DNA of 37,339 bases from an uncultured Methylophilaceae bacterium (GCA_903914945.1 CAIWQV010000004.1:1-37339), one strand, 5' to 3'. Positions 16,740 through 26,940 are shown, counted from the stretch's first letter. The notes: generated from the sequence alone by a model not told the origin. A program made the numbers and translations.

Positions 16740-18635
16740 ATGTTAGATACGTTTAGAAAATACGCTCAAACCAAAGCTGCCCAAGTTATTTTAGCTCTCG
16801 TTCTTGTTCCTTTTGCTCTATTTGGAATCGACTCATATCTTAATCAAGCCGGGAATAATCTCAGCATCGCCAAAGTGAATGGCTACAAAATCGCACTTCC
16901 AGAATACAATCGAGCGATTGAAAATGTCCGTAACCGCATGACAAGCGAAGGAAAAAAAGTAGATCCTGCGATGTTTGATTCATTCGAATTTAAAGAGTCT
17001 GTCGTCGATGGCCTTATTACAAAACAATTATTAAATAATGATATTAAAAAATCAAAATTTAAAATTACTGATCAACAGTTAAGCCAATATATTATTGGTA
17101 TGCCTGAGTTTCAAAAGGACGGAAAGTTTTCACAAGAGATATACGATAAAGTTCTTCAAAACAATCAACTTACCCCTAAGAAATTTGAAGAGAGCATAAG
17201 AAATGATTTGCTTATTCAACAGGTACGCGACGGCCTTCAAAAACTTACATTTATTCCACCTAATAATCTAGCAGAAACCTTAAAAGCTACATCGCAACAA
17301 AGAGAAGTTAGCGTAGCTGAATTTAAAACGAAAGATTATATGGCTAAAGCTACGATTGCCGAAAAAGATATGCAGTCCTTCTATGATCAAAATAAAGCTA
17401 AGTTTTTAGCCCCTGAACAAGTGAAAGCAGAGTTTGTTGTATTTTCACTATCAAGCATTCTCCCGACTATCAATGTCACAGAGGATGAAGTAAAAGCTTT
17501 TTATAAAACAAATGCTGATAAATATCAAAATCAACAACAAAGAGAAGCGAGCCATATCTTAATAGCGGCATCTAAAAATGCTCCTCCTGCAGAGAAAGCT
17601 AAAGCTAAAGCAAAGGCCGACGATATCCTAAGTCAAATTAAAAAGAATCCTAAACAATTTGAAGCATTGGCGACGAAATACTCACAAGATCCAGAGTCCG
17701 CTAAAAAAGGTGGGGAATTGGGTGCGTTTGGTCGCGGCATGATGGTTAAGCCTTTTGATGATGCTGTATTCTCTATGAAAGTTAATGAGGTCAGTAATAT
17801 TGTTGAATCTGATTTTGGCTACCACATTATTAAACTCACCAAAATCATAGGCGAGGGTGGTGGTTTTGATGCAATGAAGCCGCAAATAAAAGCTGAATTG
17901 ATTTACCAAAGAGGACAAGAAAAATTCGCAGCTCTAACTGAAGAGTTTAGTAATAAAGTATATGAGCAGTCATCCAGTCTTGATGCGGTATCGAAGAGAT
18001 TTAATTTACCTATTCAAAAAACAGATTGGATTAGCCGTAATGATTCAGATAAATTTTTCAAAAATGAAGCTTTAATGAATGCTCTTTATACGAAAGAATC
18101 CATAAAAGATCATCGCAATACAGAAGCTATTGAAGTCACACCTAACAACCTAATTTCTGCGCGAGTTGTAGATTACAAAGCGCAATCTACAAAACCATTT
18201 GCTGACGTTAAAAAGAATATTGAGGATTATTTAAAATTTGAAGCTGCTAAGAAAACAGTACTCAGTGAAGGTGAGTCAGCATTGAAATCTGTTGCAGATG
18301 CTTCTCATAAAATTGACTGGCAAGCCGCAGTTTTAGTGGATCGAAAAAACACCAAAGGCCTTAGCGATGCTGTGATTAACCAAGCATACAAAATGCCTAC
18401 AGACAAACTTCCTAGTTTCAGTGGTTTTACAGATGGTAATAACGGCTACGTTATTGTTAAAGTGAATAAAGTTGCTTTCCCTAATGACAACAATGAAGAA
18501 AATAAAAAAGCTTTTGCTTCAGAGTATACAGAGGCGTTATCTGCTGAATACTTGAGTGGTTATCTTAAGGGATTAAAAGCAAAAGCAAGTGTATCAGTTA
18601 ACCAAAAATTCTTTGAAGCTACACAAAAAAATTAA
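16740..18635 (+). CDS. ppiD: Periplasmic folding chaperone, SurA/PpiD family (parvulin)
   Basis: This is a membrane-anchored periplasmic folding factor that receives proteins leaving the Sec channel. I place the start at ATG 16740 (631 residues), because an AGGAT ribosome site lies just before it and [15 protein letters not shown] is a typical PpiD opening. A TTG 48 bases upstream would add an atypical stretch. One membrane helix spans about 12-34. A SurA-like N-terminal domain follows, then a parvulin domain at about 268-369 with ASHIL, GGELG, FDDAVF and FGYHIIKL. That domain keeps its conserved His residues and looks more intact than in some PpiD proteins. Length matches E. coli PpiD (623). 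It follows the tRNA terminator, and its stop overlaps the convergent fabI end by four bases. Confidence 0.93.
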   Translation: MLDTFRKYAQTKAAQVILALVLVPFALFGIDSYLNQAGNNLSIAKVNGYKIALPEYNRAIENVRNRMTSEGKKVDPAMFDSFEFKESVVDGLITKQLLNNDIKKSKFKITDQQLSQYIIGMPEFQKDGKFSQEIYDKVLQNNQLTPKKFEESIRNDLLIQQVRDGLQKLTFIPPNNLAETLKATSQQREVSVAEFKTKDYMAKATIAEKDMQSFYDQNKAKFLAPEQVKAEFVVFSLSSILPTINVTEDEVKAFYKTNADKYQNQQQREASHILIAASKNAPPAEKAKAKAKADDILSQIKKNPKQFEALATKYSQDPESAKKGGELGAFGRGMMVKPFDDAVFSMKVNEVSNIVESDFGYHIIKLTKIIGEGGGFDAMKPQIKAELIYQRGQEKFAALTEEFSNKVYEQSSSLDAVSKRFNLPIQKTDWISRNDSDKFFKNEALMNALYTKESIKDHRNTEAIEVTPNNLISARVVDYKAQSTKPFADVKKNIEDYLKFEAAKKTVLSEGESALKSVADASHKIDWQAAVLVDRKNTKGLSDAVINQAYKMPTDKLPSFSGFTDGNNGYVIVKVNKVAFPNDNNEENKKAFASEYTEALSAEYLSGYLKGLKAKASVSVNQKFFEATQKN

Positions 18636-19414
18636 TCGATAGAACCGGCGGCGGTAATATTCATGCCGCCATCCACATAAGTTATTTCGCCTGTAATACC
18701 AGATGCGAGATCGCTGCATAAAAAAGCTGCTGCATTGCCGACTTCATCAATCGTTACATTTCGTCTTAAAGCAGCATGTTTTTCGTTAAAATTTATCATA
18801 CGATCAAAGTCAGCAATACCTGATGCGGCGAGTGTTTTAATTGGACCTGCTGAAACTGCATTCACTCGAATCCCTTTTGGTCCTAAGCTTTGTGCCATAT
18901 ATCTGACATTAGCTTCTAAGCTCGCTTTGGCAAGTCCCATAACATTATAGTTAGGCATTGTTCTCTCTGCACCTAGATAACTTAGTGTGAGTAAGCTTGC
19001 GTGCTCGCTCAACATGGGTAATGCCGCCTTAGCTAATGCTGTAAAGCTATACGAACTAATATCATGAGCCACTCTGAAATTTTCACGTGTTGTGGCTTCA
19101 ACGAAATCACCTTTTAAAGCTTCTTTTGTAACAAAGGCAAGTGAGTGCACAATAATGTCTAATGTGTTCCAATGTTTTTTTAATAAAGGGAATAGGTTGT
19201 CGATCTGCTCGTCACTTGATACATCGCAAGGAAGCACAATTGTAGAATTAAAATCTTGAGCAAGTTTTTTTACACGTTCATCGTGCTTTTCCATTTGGTA
19301 GGTGAAAGCTAATTCAGCTCCTTCGCGTTTCATAGCCGAAGCAATACCATACGCAATCGAGCGGTCACTTAAAAGACCAAGAATTAAAACTCGCTTACCA
19401 GTCAAAAAACCCAT
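18632..19414 (-). CDS. fabI: Enoyl-[acyl-carrier-protein] reductase (NADH)
   Basis: This enzyme makes the last reduction of each fatty-acid elongation cycle, enoyl-ACP to acyl-ACP with NADH. The 260-residue SDR protein starts [20 protein letters not shown], the atypical nucleotide-binding loop of FabI. The catalytic residues Y146, Y156 and K163 (YLGAE, then NYNVMGLAK) keep the E. coli numbers, and the C-terminus GGMNI is standard. A strong AGGGAA ribosome site precedes the ATG. It is the last gene of a six-gene minus-strand run beginning at gloB, 12 bases after the permease gene. The 3' end overlaps ppiD by four bases, so no terminator fits between them. Confidence 0.97.
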   Translation of the reverse strand: MGFLTGKRVLILGLLSDRSIAYGIASAMKREGAELAFTYQMEKHDERVKKLAQDFNSTIVLPCDVSSDEQIDNLFPLLKKHWNTLDIIVHSLAFVTKEALKGDFVEATTRENFRVAHDISSYSFTALAKAALPMLSEHASLLTLSYLGAERTMPNYNVMGLAKASLEANVRYMAQSLGPKGIRVNAVSAGPIKTLAASGIADFDRMINFNEKHAALRRNVTIDEVGNAAAFLCSDLASGITGEITYVDGGMNITAAGSID

Positions 19415-19426
19415 AATGTATTCCCT

Positions 19427-20254
19427 TTATTTTTTTTGATTCTTGTTTTTAGGATCAAGCAAATCTCTCAATCCCTCACCGAGTAAATTATAACCTAGGA
19501 CTGTAATCAAAATAGCCAGACCTGGAAATAATGATAACCACCAAGCAAATTGAATATACTCTTTACCGTCTGTTAGAATGTTACCCCATGAAGATTGCGG
19601 TGCTTGAACTCCAAGCCCAAGAAAGCTTAATCCAGATTCAGTTAAAACTGCGCTTGCAATCCCTAAAACAGAACTTACAATAATAGGCGTTAAGCTATTT
19701 GGAAGAAGATGTTTTGCAATAAGCCTATAATCTGAAGCACCCATGGCTTCAGCTGCTAATATATATTCTCTATTTCTAAGACTCAAAAATTCTGCTCGAA
19801 CAAGGCGGGTAACTCCCATCCAAGAAGTTAATCCAATCACAATCATGATGTTCCAAATAGATGGTGTTAAAAAAGCAATCACAGCAAGTATTAGGAAAAA
19901 GGTCGGAATGGACAACATAATATCTACAAAGCGCATGATAATAGAATCGGTGTATCCGCGATAAAACCCAGCAATGGCACCTAAAAAAGTACCAATGATT
20001 GTAGCAATACCCACTGCAACAAAACCTACTAACAGCGAAATTCTTGATCCATAAAGCATACGAGAAAATACATCTCTACCTAGCCCATCAGTGCCCATAA
20101 AGTGAGAGAGAGAAGGGGGTAAAAGTATGGATTGAATATCAATGTAATTCGGATCATAAGGTGATAACCATGGTGCAAAGATTGCAATGAAGAGTATAGC
20201 GATAATAATAATAAGACCACTTAATGCTAATGGATTTTGTGTGAGGTTTTTCAA
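19427..20254 (-). CDS. Peptide-type ABC transporter permease (DppC/OppC family)
   Basis: This is a 275-residue inner-membrane permease with an N-terminal helix (about 10-30), the DppC-type periplasmic motif HFMGTDGLGRDVFSRM (about 51-66), and about five further helices. The cytoplasmic EAA loop that contacts the ATPase is clear (YILAAEAMGASD, then HLLPNSLTPII). The late segment LSFLGLGVQAP is typical of this family. The start codon overlaps the end of the partner permease by four bases (ATGA type). Substrates of the family are di- and oligopeptides, nickel or related compounds, and the sequence alone does not decide which. No ATP-binding subunit is in the window. Confidence 0.9.
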   Translation of the reverse strand: MKNLTQNPLALSGLIIIIAILFIAIFAPWLSPYDPNYIDIQSILLPPSLSHFMGTDGLGRDVFSRMLYGSRISLLVGFVAVGIATIIGTFLGAIAGFYRGYTDSIIMRFVDIMLSIPTFFLILAVIAFLTPSIWNIMIVIGLTSWMGVTRLVRAEFLSLRNREYILAAEAMGASDYRLIAKHLLPNSLTPIIVSSVLGIASAVLTESGLSFLGLGVQAPQSSWGNILTDGKEYIQFAWWLSLFPGLAILITVLGYNLLGEGLRDLLDPKNKNQKK

Positions 20255-21270
20255 TTTGAAATGCCTCGTCTAATTCTAGGATCTGCCCAAGCGTAGCCGA
20301 TGTCTGCAATCAAGTTTCCAAATAGTGTTAGGACAGAACCAATTGTGAGGATTCCCATGACCACAGGAAAATCTCTCATCAGTACAGCATCAAAAAATAA
20401 CTTTCCCATACCAGAAATAGCAAAAATAGATTCTCCAATAACGGAACCTCCAATCAATCCTGGAATGGATAGACCAATAATAGTAATGAGTGGCAATAAA
20501 GTATTCCTTAATGCGTGACCGTAAATGACTTTATTTTCAGTTAAGCCTTTAGCGCGAGCAGTTGTAATAAACTCCTGTTGAAGTACATCTAACATTCCAT
20601 TTCTTACGTATAGAGAGATACTGGCAAGACCACCTAAGCTTGAAATTGAAACGGGAAGTATCAAATGTTTAAATAAATCCACGTATTGTGCAACATGCCC
20701 CATCTTTTCGTAACCTACGCTATGGAGACCAGAAATAGGAAGCCAGGAGTGCGTTACACCCGTCCAATACATTAATAAAAGTGCTAACCAAAATCCTGGA
20801 ACAGCAAAACCTATAAATACAATGATAGTAATGAGTCGATCCGGCCATTTATTCTGATTGACCGCAGAAGTTACGCCTAGAAAAATTGAGATCGAAAAAA
20901 TGATAAGTAGCCCTATTAAATTAATCATCAATGTAATGGGCAGGGCATCTTGAATCATGCCTTTAGTGATATTGCCTTTTGCATCTTTAGTTTCCCATAA
21001 GACAGGGCGTTGATGTGAAGCAAAAGAATTACCAAAATCTAATTTCACAATGCGTTTCAACCATAAACCGTATTGTGTTGTTAAGGGCTTGTCTAGGTTA
21101 TAAAGTGCTCTTAATTTTTGACGCGATTCTTCAGACGCTTTTGGATTGAATGCTGACTCTGAAGCTGTAATATCTCCTGGGGCAAGATGCATAATAAAGA
21201 AAGATATTAAGCTGATGCCAATGAGCATTGGAATCATCCATAACAAACGTTTAATAAGATAGTTAAGCAT
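20251..21270 (-). CDS. Peptide-type ABC transporter permease (DppB/OppB family)
   Basis: This is a 339-residue inner-membrane permease that pairs with the adjacent DppC-like subunit. It begins with the family signature YLIKRLLWMIPMLIGIS and then LAPGD (about 30-34). A periplasmic stretch precedes five further helices. The EAA loop is FITTARAKGLTE with HALRNTLLP. The ending GNLIADIGYAWADPRI is the standard DppB C-terminus. A periplasmic insert with WETKDAKGNITKGMI (about 92-106) is longer than in E. coli DppB. The gene overlaps the binding-protein gene by one base and the next permease by four, so translational coupling is likely. Confidence 0.9.
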   Translation of the reverse strand: MLNYLIKRLLWMIPMLIGISLISFFIMHLAPGDITASESAFNPKASEESRQKLRALYNLDKPLTTQYGLWLKRIVKLDFGNSFASHQRPVLWETKDAKGNITKGMIQDALPITLMINLIGLLIIFSISIFLGVTSAVNQNKWPDRLITIIVFIGFAVPGFWLALLLMYWTGVTHSWLPISGLHSVGYEKMGHVAQYVDLFKHLILPVSISSLGGLASISLYVRNGMLDVLQQEFITTARAKGLTENKVIYGHALRNTLLPLITIIGLSIPGLIGGSVIGESIFAISGMGKLFFDAVLMRDFPVVMGILTIGSVLTLFGNLIADIGYAWADPRIRRGISN

Positions 21271-22904
21271 TATGGAGTTATTTCATTTCGTCTTAGGGTG
21301 GAAGGAATAAACCAGTCATATGAATTATACGCAATGCCAGCTGGGGGCGCAGGTGATTCAATGCCTTTGATACGTTTATTCATAGCAGTCAGACCATATC
21401 CAGCATATAGATAAATTACAGGGCTTTCTCTGAGTAAAGTTTTAGAAAAAGCATGGTAAATTTTTTCTCGCTTGTCAGGGTTTAATTCTGTTCGTCCTTG
21501 CTCAAGTAATTGATCAACTTCTTTATTGTTATATCCAATGAAATTAAATTGACCAGGTTTTTGTTGTGATGAATGCCAAATATTATATTGATCAGGATCT
21601 AGCGATAAACTCCAGCCAAGAATAACAGCATCAAAGTCACCTGTTTTAATAAATTGGTTAACAAAGCTTGCCCATTCTATAACGCGAATTTTTGCGTCAA
21701 TACCAATATCTTTAAGCCTTCTTTGAATAAGAACTGCAGTCATCTCTCTTTGTTTGTTTTGGTTAGTGAGAATCTCAAACGTGAATGGCTTACCATTTCT
21801 ATCTAAAATACCATCATTGTTAGTGTCACTAAAGCCAGCCTCATGCAATAACTTAAGCGCTTGATTCTTATCATATGGGTAGGGATGAAGTGCTTTATCA
21901 CTCCATCGTGTGCCAGGTTTATAGGGGGACGCTACGGGCTCACCTAACCCCAAAAGAACGCCATCAATAACTTCTTGCTTATCAAGTGCGTAATTAATGG
22001 CTTGCCGGACTCTAATATCATCAAATGGATGATGCTTTAAATTAAAACCCAGATACGTGTAACTATTTCCAAGCTCTTTATAAAGTGCTAATTTCTTTTT
22101 CAAATCAGGTCTAGAGGGGATAACACGAGCAAATTGAATAGGATTAATATTCATGAGGTCTATATTGTCAGCAATTAATTCTAAAAATTGCGAAGATGTA
22201 TCTGCAATAAAGCGAGAAGTCAGTTGATTGATATTAGGCTCACCCATCACAGACGAAGCATTTGCTTCTAGCGTTAATTTCTCACCATTCACCCATTGAG
22301 ACAATTTATAGTAACTTGAGCCTGTAGGTTTTCTCGAAAAGAATGTGTGATTAATATCTTCATCCTTAAGGATATGCTTTGGTAAGATCTGTAGTGATGC
22401 CCAGCTATCTAAAGCTGGAGCATAAGCTTGCTTGTAAATTACTTTGAAGGTATACGCATCTGGAGCCTCAGCTTTTTCTACCAATTTATAATCTGAACCG
22501 TAGGGAGTTCTTGTTTTCTCGTCAGTGACTAGTTTCCAGGTAAAAAGAACATCATCACTTGTGAGATCATGACCATCCGCCCACTTAAGATTTCTTTTTA
22601 AATGGAAGGTAATAGTTTTTTGGTCGTCTGAAATAACCCATTTTTCTGCTAATTCAGGGGCTAGCTCCAAATTTTTATCATATTTAATAAGTTTATTGAA
22701 AATATTTCCTGCAATGGCAGATGAGGCTGAATCTCCAGCAATCATGGAGATAAGGTTGCTAGGCTCGCCCGACATGGCATCAATGAGCGTGCCACCTTTC
22801 TCATTATTGAAAATACCTTCGTAGTTATAAGTAATTTCTTTTTTATCGCTGCACGCTGCAACATTAAACAATATAAATAAGAAAAATATATATTTGAAAT
22901 ACAT
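21270..22904 (-). CDS. ABC transporter substrate-binding lipoprotein, family 5
   Basis: This is a 544-residue extracytoplasmic solute-binding protein of the OppA/DppA class that captures peptides or similar ligands for the two permeases downstream. Residues 1-17 are a signal peptide ending in lipobox VAAC, with lipidated Cys18. The mature part has the family pattern: LAPELAEKWVISDDQKTITF, then KWADGHDLTSDDVLFTW (both within about 80-130), and VRQAINYALDK (about 300-310). The ligand cannot be read from sequence. It sits 12 bases after mltD and overlaps the first permease gene by one base. Being grouped with a murein lytic transglycosylase may hint at uptake of cell-wall peptides, but that is speculation. 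Confidence 0.9.
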   Translation of the reverse strand: MYFKYIFFLFILFNVAACSDKKEITYNYEGIFNNEKGGTLIDAMSGEPSNLISMIAGDSASSAIAGNIFNKLIKYDKNLELAPELAEKWVISDDQKTITFHLKRNLKWADGHDLTSDDVLFTWKLVTDEKTRTPYGSDYKLVEKAEAPDAYTFKVIYKQAYAPALDSWASLQILPKHILKDEDINHTFFSRKPTGSSYYKLSQWVNGEKLTLEANASSVMGEPNINQLTSRFIADTSSQFLELIADNIDLMNINPIQFARVIPSRPDLKKKLALYKELGNSYTYLGFNLKHHPFDDIRVRQAINYALDKQEVIDGVLLGLGEPVASPYKPGTRWSDKALHPYPYDKNQALKLLHEAGFSDTNNDGILDRNGKPFTFEILTNQNKQREMTAVLIQRRLKDIGIDAKIRVIEWASFVNQFIKTGDFDAVILGWSLSLDPDQYNIWHSSQQKPGQFNFIGYNNKEVDQLLEQGRTELNPDKREKIYHAFSKTLLRESPVIYLYAGYGLTAMNKRIKGIESPAPPAGIAYNSYDWFIPSTLRRNEITP

Positions 22905-22916
22905 AACGTTTATTAG

Positions 22917-24323
22917 TTAATTTTTTCTTTGAAGCCGAAGAATTGATCCGATTTGAATATCAGGCGAATTCATTTGATTGATATCTTTAAGTTCATCAAT
23001 AGGTATTCTATATTTTTTAGCAATTTTAGTAAGTGTATCACCAGGTTTTACCTTGTACTCATCTGGTTTAACGTAAGTTTCAGGTTTATTATCTTTCTGA
23101 ATTTTTGTTTCATCAATATCTCGATTTGCATTTGTTTCCGTCCCTTCTTTTTTGGAGACTAATATGATTGTTGAAGACTTAATTGATTTTTGCGGGTTTA
23201 AATCATTTGCTTTAATAAGTTCACTTTCTTCCATGTCGAACTTGTTTGCAATTGCTTTTATTTTTTCGTTATGTTTAGGCTGATAAATGTTCCATGAAAC
23301 AAGAGGCTTTTCATTTTGACTTAGATTTTTTACAAAGGTATCTGCTGCATTGATTGGCAATATAAATTGCTGAGACTTTTCGCTTGTTCTAATAAGCGGT
23401 CTTCTGTGTTCAGAATTTAAAAGCAAAAACTCATCATAAGAAATTTCAGCAAGATTAGCAGCTAAATCTGCATCTATGACTGCAGGCGCTTCCACGTATG
23501 TAAAGTAGGGTTTATTAGGGATGGGATCTATATAAAGCCCATATTGATTTGGGTTTGAAATAATATTTTTGATAGCTTGAAGTTTAGGAACGTAATCTTT
23601 TGTTTCAGTTGGCAATTTAAGATGAGCATAATCAGTAGGAAGGCCTTTTGCTTTATTTTTAGCGATAGCTCGACCGACCGTGCCTTCGCCTGCGTTATAA
23701 GCGGCTAATGCAAGATCCCATGTGCCGAATAATGCATGCAGCTTCTGAAGATAGTCTAACGCTGCATTGGTTGCGTCAACAATATTGCGTCTTTTATCTT
23801 GCCACCAATCTTGTTTTAAACCATACAGTCTCCCCGTAGATGGGATGAATTGCCATATACCCACAGCTTTACTTCTCGAGTTCGCAATGGGGTTATAAGC
23901 GCTTTCAATCATGGGAAGAAGTGCTATTTCTGATGGCATGCCTCTTTTTTCTACCTCACCTACAACATAAAATAGATATTTTTGACTGCGATCCATCATT
24001 CTTTCTACATATTCAGGACGTGCTGCGAACCAGTCTTCATATTTTTTAGATCTGGAGTTATTCTCATCTTTAATGTCATATCTAGAATAAATACGTTGCC
24101 AAAGATTAACTTCGACCTTGTTAGATTGGAAATTCTGAGTCTTGCTAGATGGAGCTACCGAATTGAGGTTTAAAGAGTTTAGTTTATTAATTTCCTGATC
24201 AAGGACATCATTATCTAGAATACTAATTTCTTCACCTAAAATATTTCTTTCAGCAAAGGCTATTGGCATTAATGATAATGAAATACAAATGACAGCTAAA
24301 ACGTGTTTGCAAAATGATGTCAT
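22917..24323 (-). CDS. mltD: Membrane-bound lytic murein transglycosylase D
   Basis: This enzyme cleaves the glycan strands of peptidoglycan in the periplasm, leaving 1,6-anhydro ends. The 468-residue protein has a signal peptide (1-24, ending AFA). Its SLT catalytic domain (about 115-235) has catalytic E140 in LLPMIESAYNP, followed by AVGIWQFIPST and LALAAYNAGEG. The C-terminus has one clear LysM repeat (about 422-465, YKVKPGDTLTKIAKKY) and one weaker LysM-like stretch before it (about 342-390). No lipobox is seen, so it is probably periplasmic or signal-anchored rather than a lipoprotein like E. coli MltD. It starts one base after the gloB stop. gloB and mltD are also neighbours in E. coli. 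Confidence 0.93.
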   Translation of the reverse strand: MTSFCKHVLAVICISLSLMPIAFAERNILGEEISILDNDVLDQEINKLNSLNLNSVAPSSKTQNFQSNKVEVNLWQRIYSRYDIKDENNSRSKKYEDWFAARPEYVERMMDRSQKYLFYVVGEVEKRGMPSEIALLPMIESAYNPIANSRSKAVGIWQFIPSTGRLYGLKQDWWQDKRRNIVDATNAALDYLQKLHALFGTWDLALAAYNAGEGTVGRAIAKNKAKGLPTDYAHLKLPTETKDYVPKLQAIKNIISNPNQYGLYIDPIPNKPYFTYVEAPAVIDADLAANLAEISYDEFLLLNSEHRRPLIRTSEKSQQFILPINAADTFVKNLSQNEKPLVSWNIYQPKHNEKIKAIANKFDMEESELIKANDLNPQKSIKSSTIILVSKKEGTETNANRDIDETKIQKDNKPETYVKPDEYKVKPGDTLTKIAKKYRIPIDELKDINQMNSPDIQIGSILRLQRKN

Positions 24324-24324
24324 A

Positions 24325-25050
24325 TCAATATTGATCTTTAAGGTCTCTGAGCGCTTTAAACGCCTCTATAGAGATGCAATTTAAGAAAGGATTAGTTTTT
24401 AACTCTTCACCTAGTGTTGATGGGATGGTAATTTTTAAATTTGTTACATGCTCATCTCTTAATAGCAGATCACTATTATTTGGATTTACTGACAAAGCAA
24501 AGGCAATATTTTTTTTGGTGTATTCATGACCACAATAAATTTTTGTATCTTTTGAGAGGCTACTAATTTTTTTTAATGAGTTATACATTTGCTCATGGGT
24601 TCCATCAAATATTTTGCCGCACCCACAGGCAAAGAGGGTATCACCACAGAAAAGGTTTTTCATATCGTAATATGCAATATGACCCTTGGTATGCCCAGGA
24701 ATTTCAAATATTTTATAGTTTATTTGAAGTTCAGGAATATTAATTTCATCTCCATCCTGAAGGCTTATATTGACAAAATCATATTTGTCTTTTTTTGGTG
24801 CAAAAATTTTAATATGAGGATATTTTCTTTGAAGTTCTAAAACCCCACCTATATGGTCAGCATGATGATGAGTGACAAGAATTGCAACTAGATTTAAGTT
24901 TTTTCTTTGTAGGACTTCGATTACTGGGCTTGCATCTCCTGGATCAACGACAATACTATTTTGACCGTTATGAATGAGCCAAATGTAATTATCTTGAAAG
25001 GCTTCAACGGGATGGATATGAATTAATTGATTATCTTTGTAGCCTGTCAT
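24325..25050 (-). CDS. gloB: Hydroxyacylglutathione hydrolase (glyoxalase II)
   Basis: This enzyme hydrolyses S-lactoylglutathione to lactate and glutathione, the second step of methylglyoxal detoxification. The 241-residue metallo-beta-lactamase-fold protein has the binuclear metal motif THHHADHIGG (60-69), VDPGDA (35-40), GHTKGHIAY, CGDTLFACGCGKIFDGT and CGHEYT, all diagnostic of GloB. It is the first gene of the minus-strand run gloB, mltD, ABC binding protein, permeases, fabI. A 44-base gap separates it from the divergent yafS-like gene. A glutathione-linked formaldehyde role is conceivable in a methylotroph, but the motifs are those of glyoxalase II. Confidence 0.94.
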   Translation of the reverse strand: MTGYKDNQLIHIHPVEAFQDNYIWLIHNGQNSIVVDPGDASPVIEVLQRKNLNLVAILVTHHHADHIGGVLELQRKYPHIKIFAPKKDKYDFVNISLQDGDEINIPELQINYKIFEIPGHTKGHIAYYDMKNLFCGDTLFACGCGKIFDGTHEQMYNSLKKISSLSKDTKIYCGHEYTKKNIAFALSVNPNNSDLLLRDEHVTNLKITIPSTLGEELKTNPFLNCISIEAFKALRDLKDQY

Positions 25051-25094
25051 TTGTATTCATAGTAAAGTATTTCGATCATTATAAGATATTTTTT

Positions 25095-25811
25095 ATGCCT
25101 AAAATTTCACCGCAAGAATGGTTTAAAAGCCCCTTAGGCCAATATTTGCTTAATCTAGAATATGGATATATCAATCCTGTCGTCATGGATACTTTTGGAT
25201 TCTATGCCATCCAAATGGGTAATTTTGATATTGATTTCCTAGATCATTCCCGCATTCCAAATAAGTTTTCTCTTAATTCCAATCATGCTGATTTAATGGC
25301 ATCCAACGAAGCATTACCTTTCGAGGAGGCTTCGGTCGATCTAATTATTGCGCCCCATATATTAGAGCAAATGGCAGAGCCTTATGAATTACTTAAAGAG
25401 ATCCATCGAGTTCTAATGCCCGAAGGGCGTCTCATTATTTCAGGATTTAATCCTATGAGCTTATGGGGTATTAAAAGGCTTTTAAGTTTTGATATTGATT
25501 ACCCTTGGAATACAAAGTTTATACCGCTAAGTAAAATCAAAGAGTGGCTTCCCATTATAGGTTTGGAGATGGTTGAAGGAAAAATGGGGTGCTACGTTCC
25601 GCCGATACAACAATCTTCATGGTTAAAAAAATTACACACCATGGAAAAATTAGGTGACCGATGGTGGCCTATGTTAGGAGGTTTTTACTTCTTAGTGATT
25701 CAAAAAAGAGTGCATGGTATGACACCTATTCGACCCTTATGGAAAAAGAAATTGATTAAAACACCCGTATACACTCCTCAAAAAACTAAAAATTTTAAAA
25801 TTAAACTATGA
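25095..25811 (+). CDS. yafS: SAM-dependent methyltransferase-like protein (YafS family)
   Basis: This is a 238-residue class I methyltransferase-fold protein of unknown target. The second half of the fold is clear: a motif like [19 protein letters not shown] (about 74-92), then the post-I pattern [22 protein letters not shown]. The glycine-rich motif I that binds S-adenosylmethionine is degenerate (the matching place reads [12 protein letters not shown]), as is usual for YafS-type proteins. A basic, lysine-rich tail closes the protein. It is divergent from gloB and overlaps rnhA by four bases; in E. coli yafS also lies between gloB and rnhA. Whether it is an active enzyme is not known to me. 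Confidence 0.8.
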   Translation: MPKISPQEWFKSPLGQYLLNLEYGYINPVVMDTFGFYAIQMGNFDIDFLDHSRIPNKFSLNSNHADLMASNEALPFEEASVDLIIAPHILEQMAEPYELLKEIHRVLMPEGRLIISGFNPMSLWGIKRLLSFDIDYPWNTKFIPLSKIKEWLPIIGLEMVEGKMGCYVPPIQQSSWLKKLHTMEKLGDRWWPMLGGFYFLVIQKRVHGMTPIRPLWKKKLIKTPVYTPQKTKNFKIKL

Positions 25812-26254
25812 AACCCATCATCACAATATATTCAGATGGAGCCTGCAGAGGCAATCCAGGAGATGGTGGATGGGGCGCTCTATTAATCTCGGGAACCAAT
25901 GAAAAATCTATCTGTGGCGGCGAAAGAAATACCACAAATAATCGTATGGAATTATTGGCTGTGATTAAAGCGCTTGAAATTATCAAACAGTCATCAGATA
26001 TTCAAATATATACTGATTCGACTTATGTGCAAAAAGGGATTACGGAGTGGATTCATAATTGGAAACGTAATCACTGGAAAAATAGTAGTAAGAAAATTAT
26101 CAAGAATATAGACTTATGGCAAAGGCTGGATGAATTAGCTTCCGGCCATACTATTGAGTGGCTTTGGGTTAAGGGCCATGCCGGCCATGACGGCAATGAA
26201 AAAGCTGACCAGCTTGCAAATCAGGGCGTTGATAACTTATTAAAGGGATTGTAG
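25808..26254 (+). CDS. rnhA: Ribonuclease HI
   Basis: This enzyme degrades the RNA strand of RNA-DNA hybrids (R-loops, primer remnants). The 148-residue protein has all active-site residues at the E. coli numbers: D10 ([12 protein letters not shown]), E48 (NNRMELLAV), D70 (IYTDSTYV), H124 (VKGHAGH) and D134 (NEKADQLA). The basic handle region [12 protein letters not shown] (81-92) is present. Its ATG overlaps the yafS stop by four bases and its TAG shares one base with the GTG of dnaQ, so the three genes are tightly coupled. Confidence 0.98.
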   Translation: MKPIITIYSDGACRGNPGDGGWGALLISGTNEKSICGGERNTTNNRMELLAVIKALEIIKQSSDIQIYTDSTYVQKGITEWIHNWKRNHWKNSSKKIIKNIDLWQRLDELASGHTIEWLWVKGHAGHDGNEKADQLANQGVDNLLKGL

Positions 26255-26934
26255 TGAGACATATTTTTTTAGATACCGAAACAACAGGTTTGTATGCATC
26301 GCAAGGACATCGGGTTATTGAAATTGCAGCGATTGAGATCGTCAATCGTCGCCCTACAAATAATTCTTTTCATTTTTACCTTAATCCAGGTCGAGAAATA
26401 GACCCTGCAGCGCAAGAAGTGCATGGTATTACCTTGGAGTTTCTACAAGACAAGCCAAAATTCACAGAAATTGCTTCAGATTTTTTTGCGTTTGTTAAAG
26501 ATGCGACATTGATTATTCATAACGCACCTTTTGATGTGGGTTTTATTAATATGGAACTTGGCTTGATAGAAAAGCCGCCTATTGAAAGTATCGTTGCTAA
26601 TATTATTGATACGTTAAAAATGGCTAAAGATATGAGACCAGGGCAGCGCAATAGCTTAGATGCTTTATGCCGTTTTTATAATATTGATAACTCACAGAGA
26701 AGTCTTCATGGTGCTTTGTTAGATGCACAACTTTTAGCTGAAGTCTATTTAGCGATGACGCGTGGACAAGAAGATTTAATGATTGATTTTCAATATAGTG
26801 CAGGAGAGATTGCAAGCGAAAAAAATGCTAAACGGCCAACTAATCTTCTAGTGTTAAAGGCCGATGATGAAGAAATTAAAAATCATGAAGCTTATTTGAA
26901 TAAAATGAAGGGCGAGAAAAAGCTGAGTTGGTAA
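26254..26934 (+). CDS. dnaQ: DNA polymerase III epsilon subunit (3'-5' proofreading exonuclease)
   Basis: This is the proofreading subunit of the replicative polymerase core. The 226-residue DEDDh exonuclease has D7 and E9 (LDTETTG), D94 (HNAPFDVGF), H152 and D157 (HGALLDAQLL), matching the E. coli set D12, E14, D103, H162 and D167. After the exonuclease domain (about 1-170) a linker and C-terminal tail follow that would bind the alpha subunit. Start is GTG at 26254, overlapping the rnhA stop by one base. No ribosome site stands apart from the rnhA coding end, so coupling is likely. It ends seven bases before the convergent queD end. Confidence 0.96.
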   Translation: MRHIFLDTETTGLYASQGHRVIEIAAIEIVNRRPTNNSFHFYLNPGREIDPAAQEVHGITLEFLQDKPKFTEIASDFFAFVKDATLIIHNAPFDVGFINMELGLIEKPPIESIVANIIDTLKMAKDMRPGQRNSLDALCRFYNIDNSQRSLHGALLDAQLLAEVYLAMTRGQEDLMIDFQYSAGEIASEKNAKRPTNLLVLKADDEEIKNHEAYLNKMKGEKKLSW

Positions 26935-26940
26935 TCTAAG

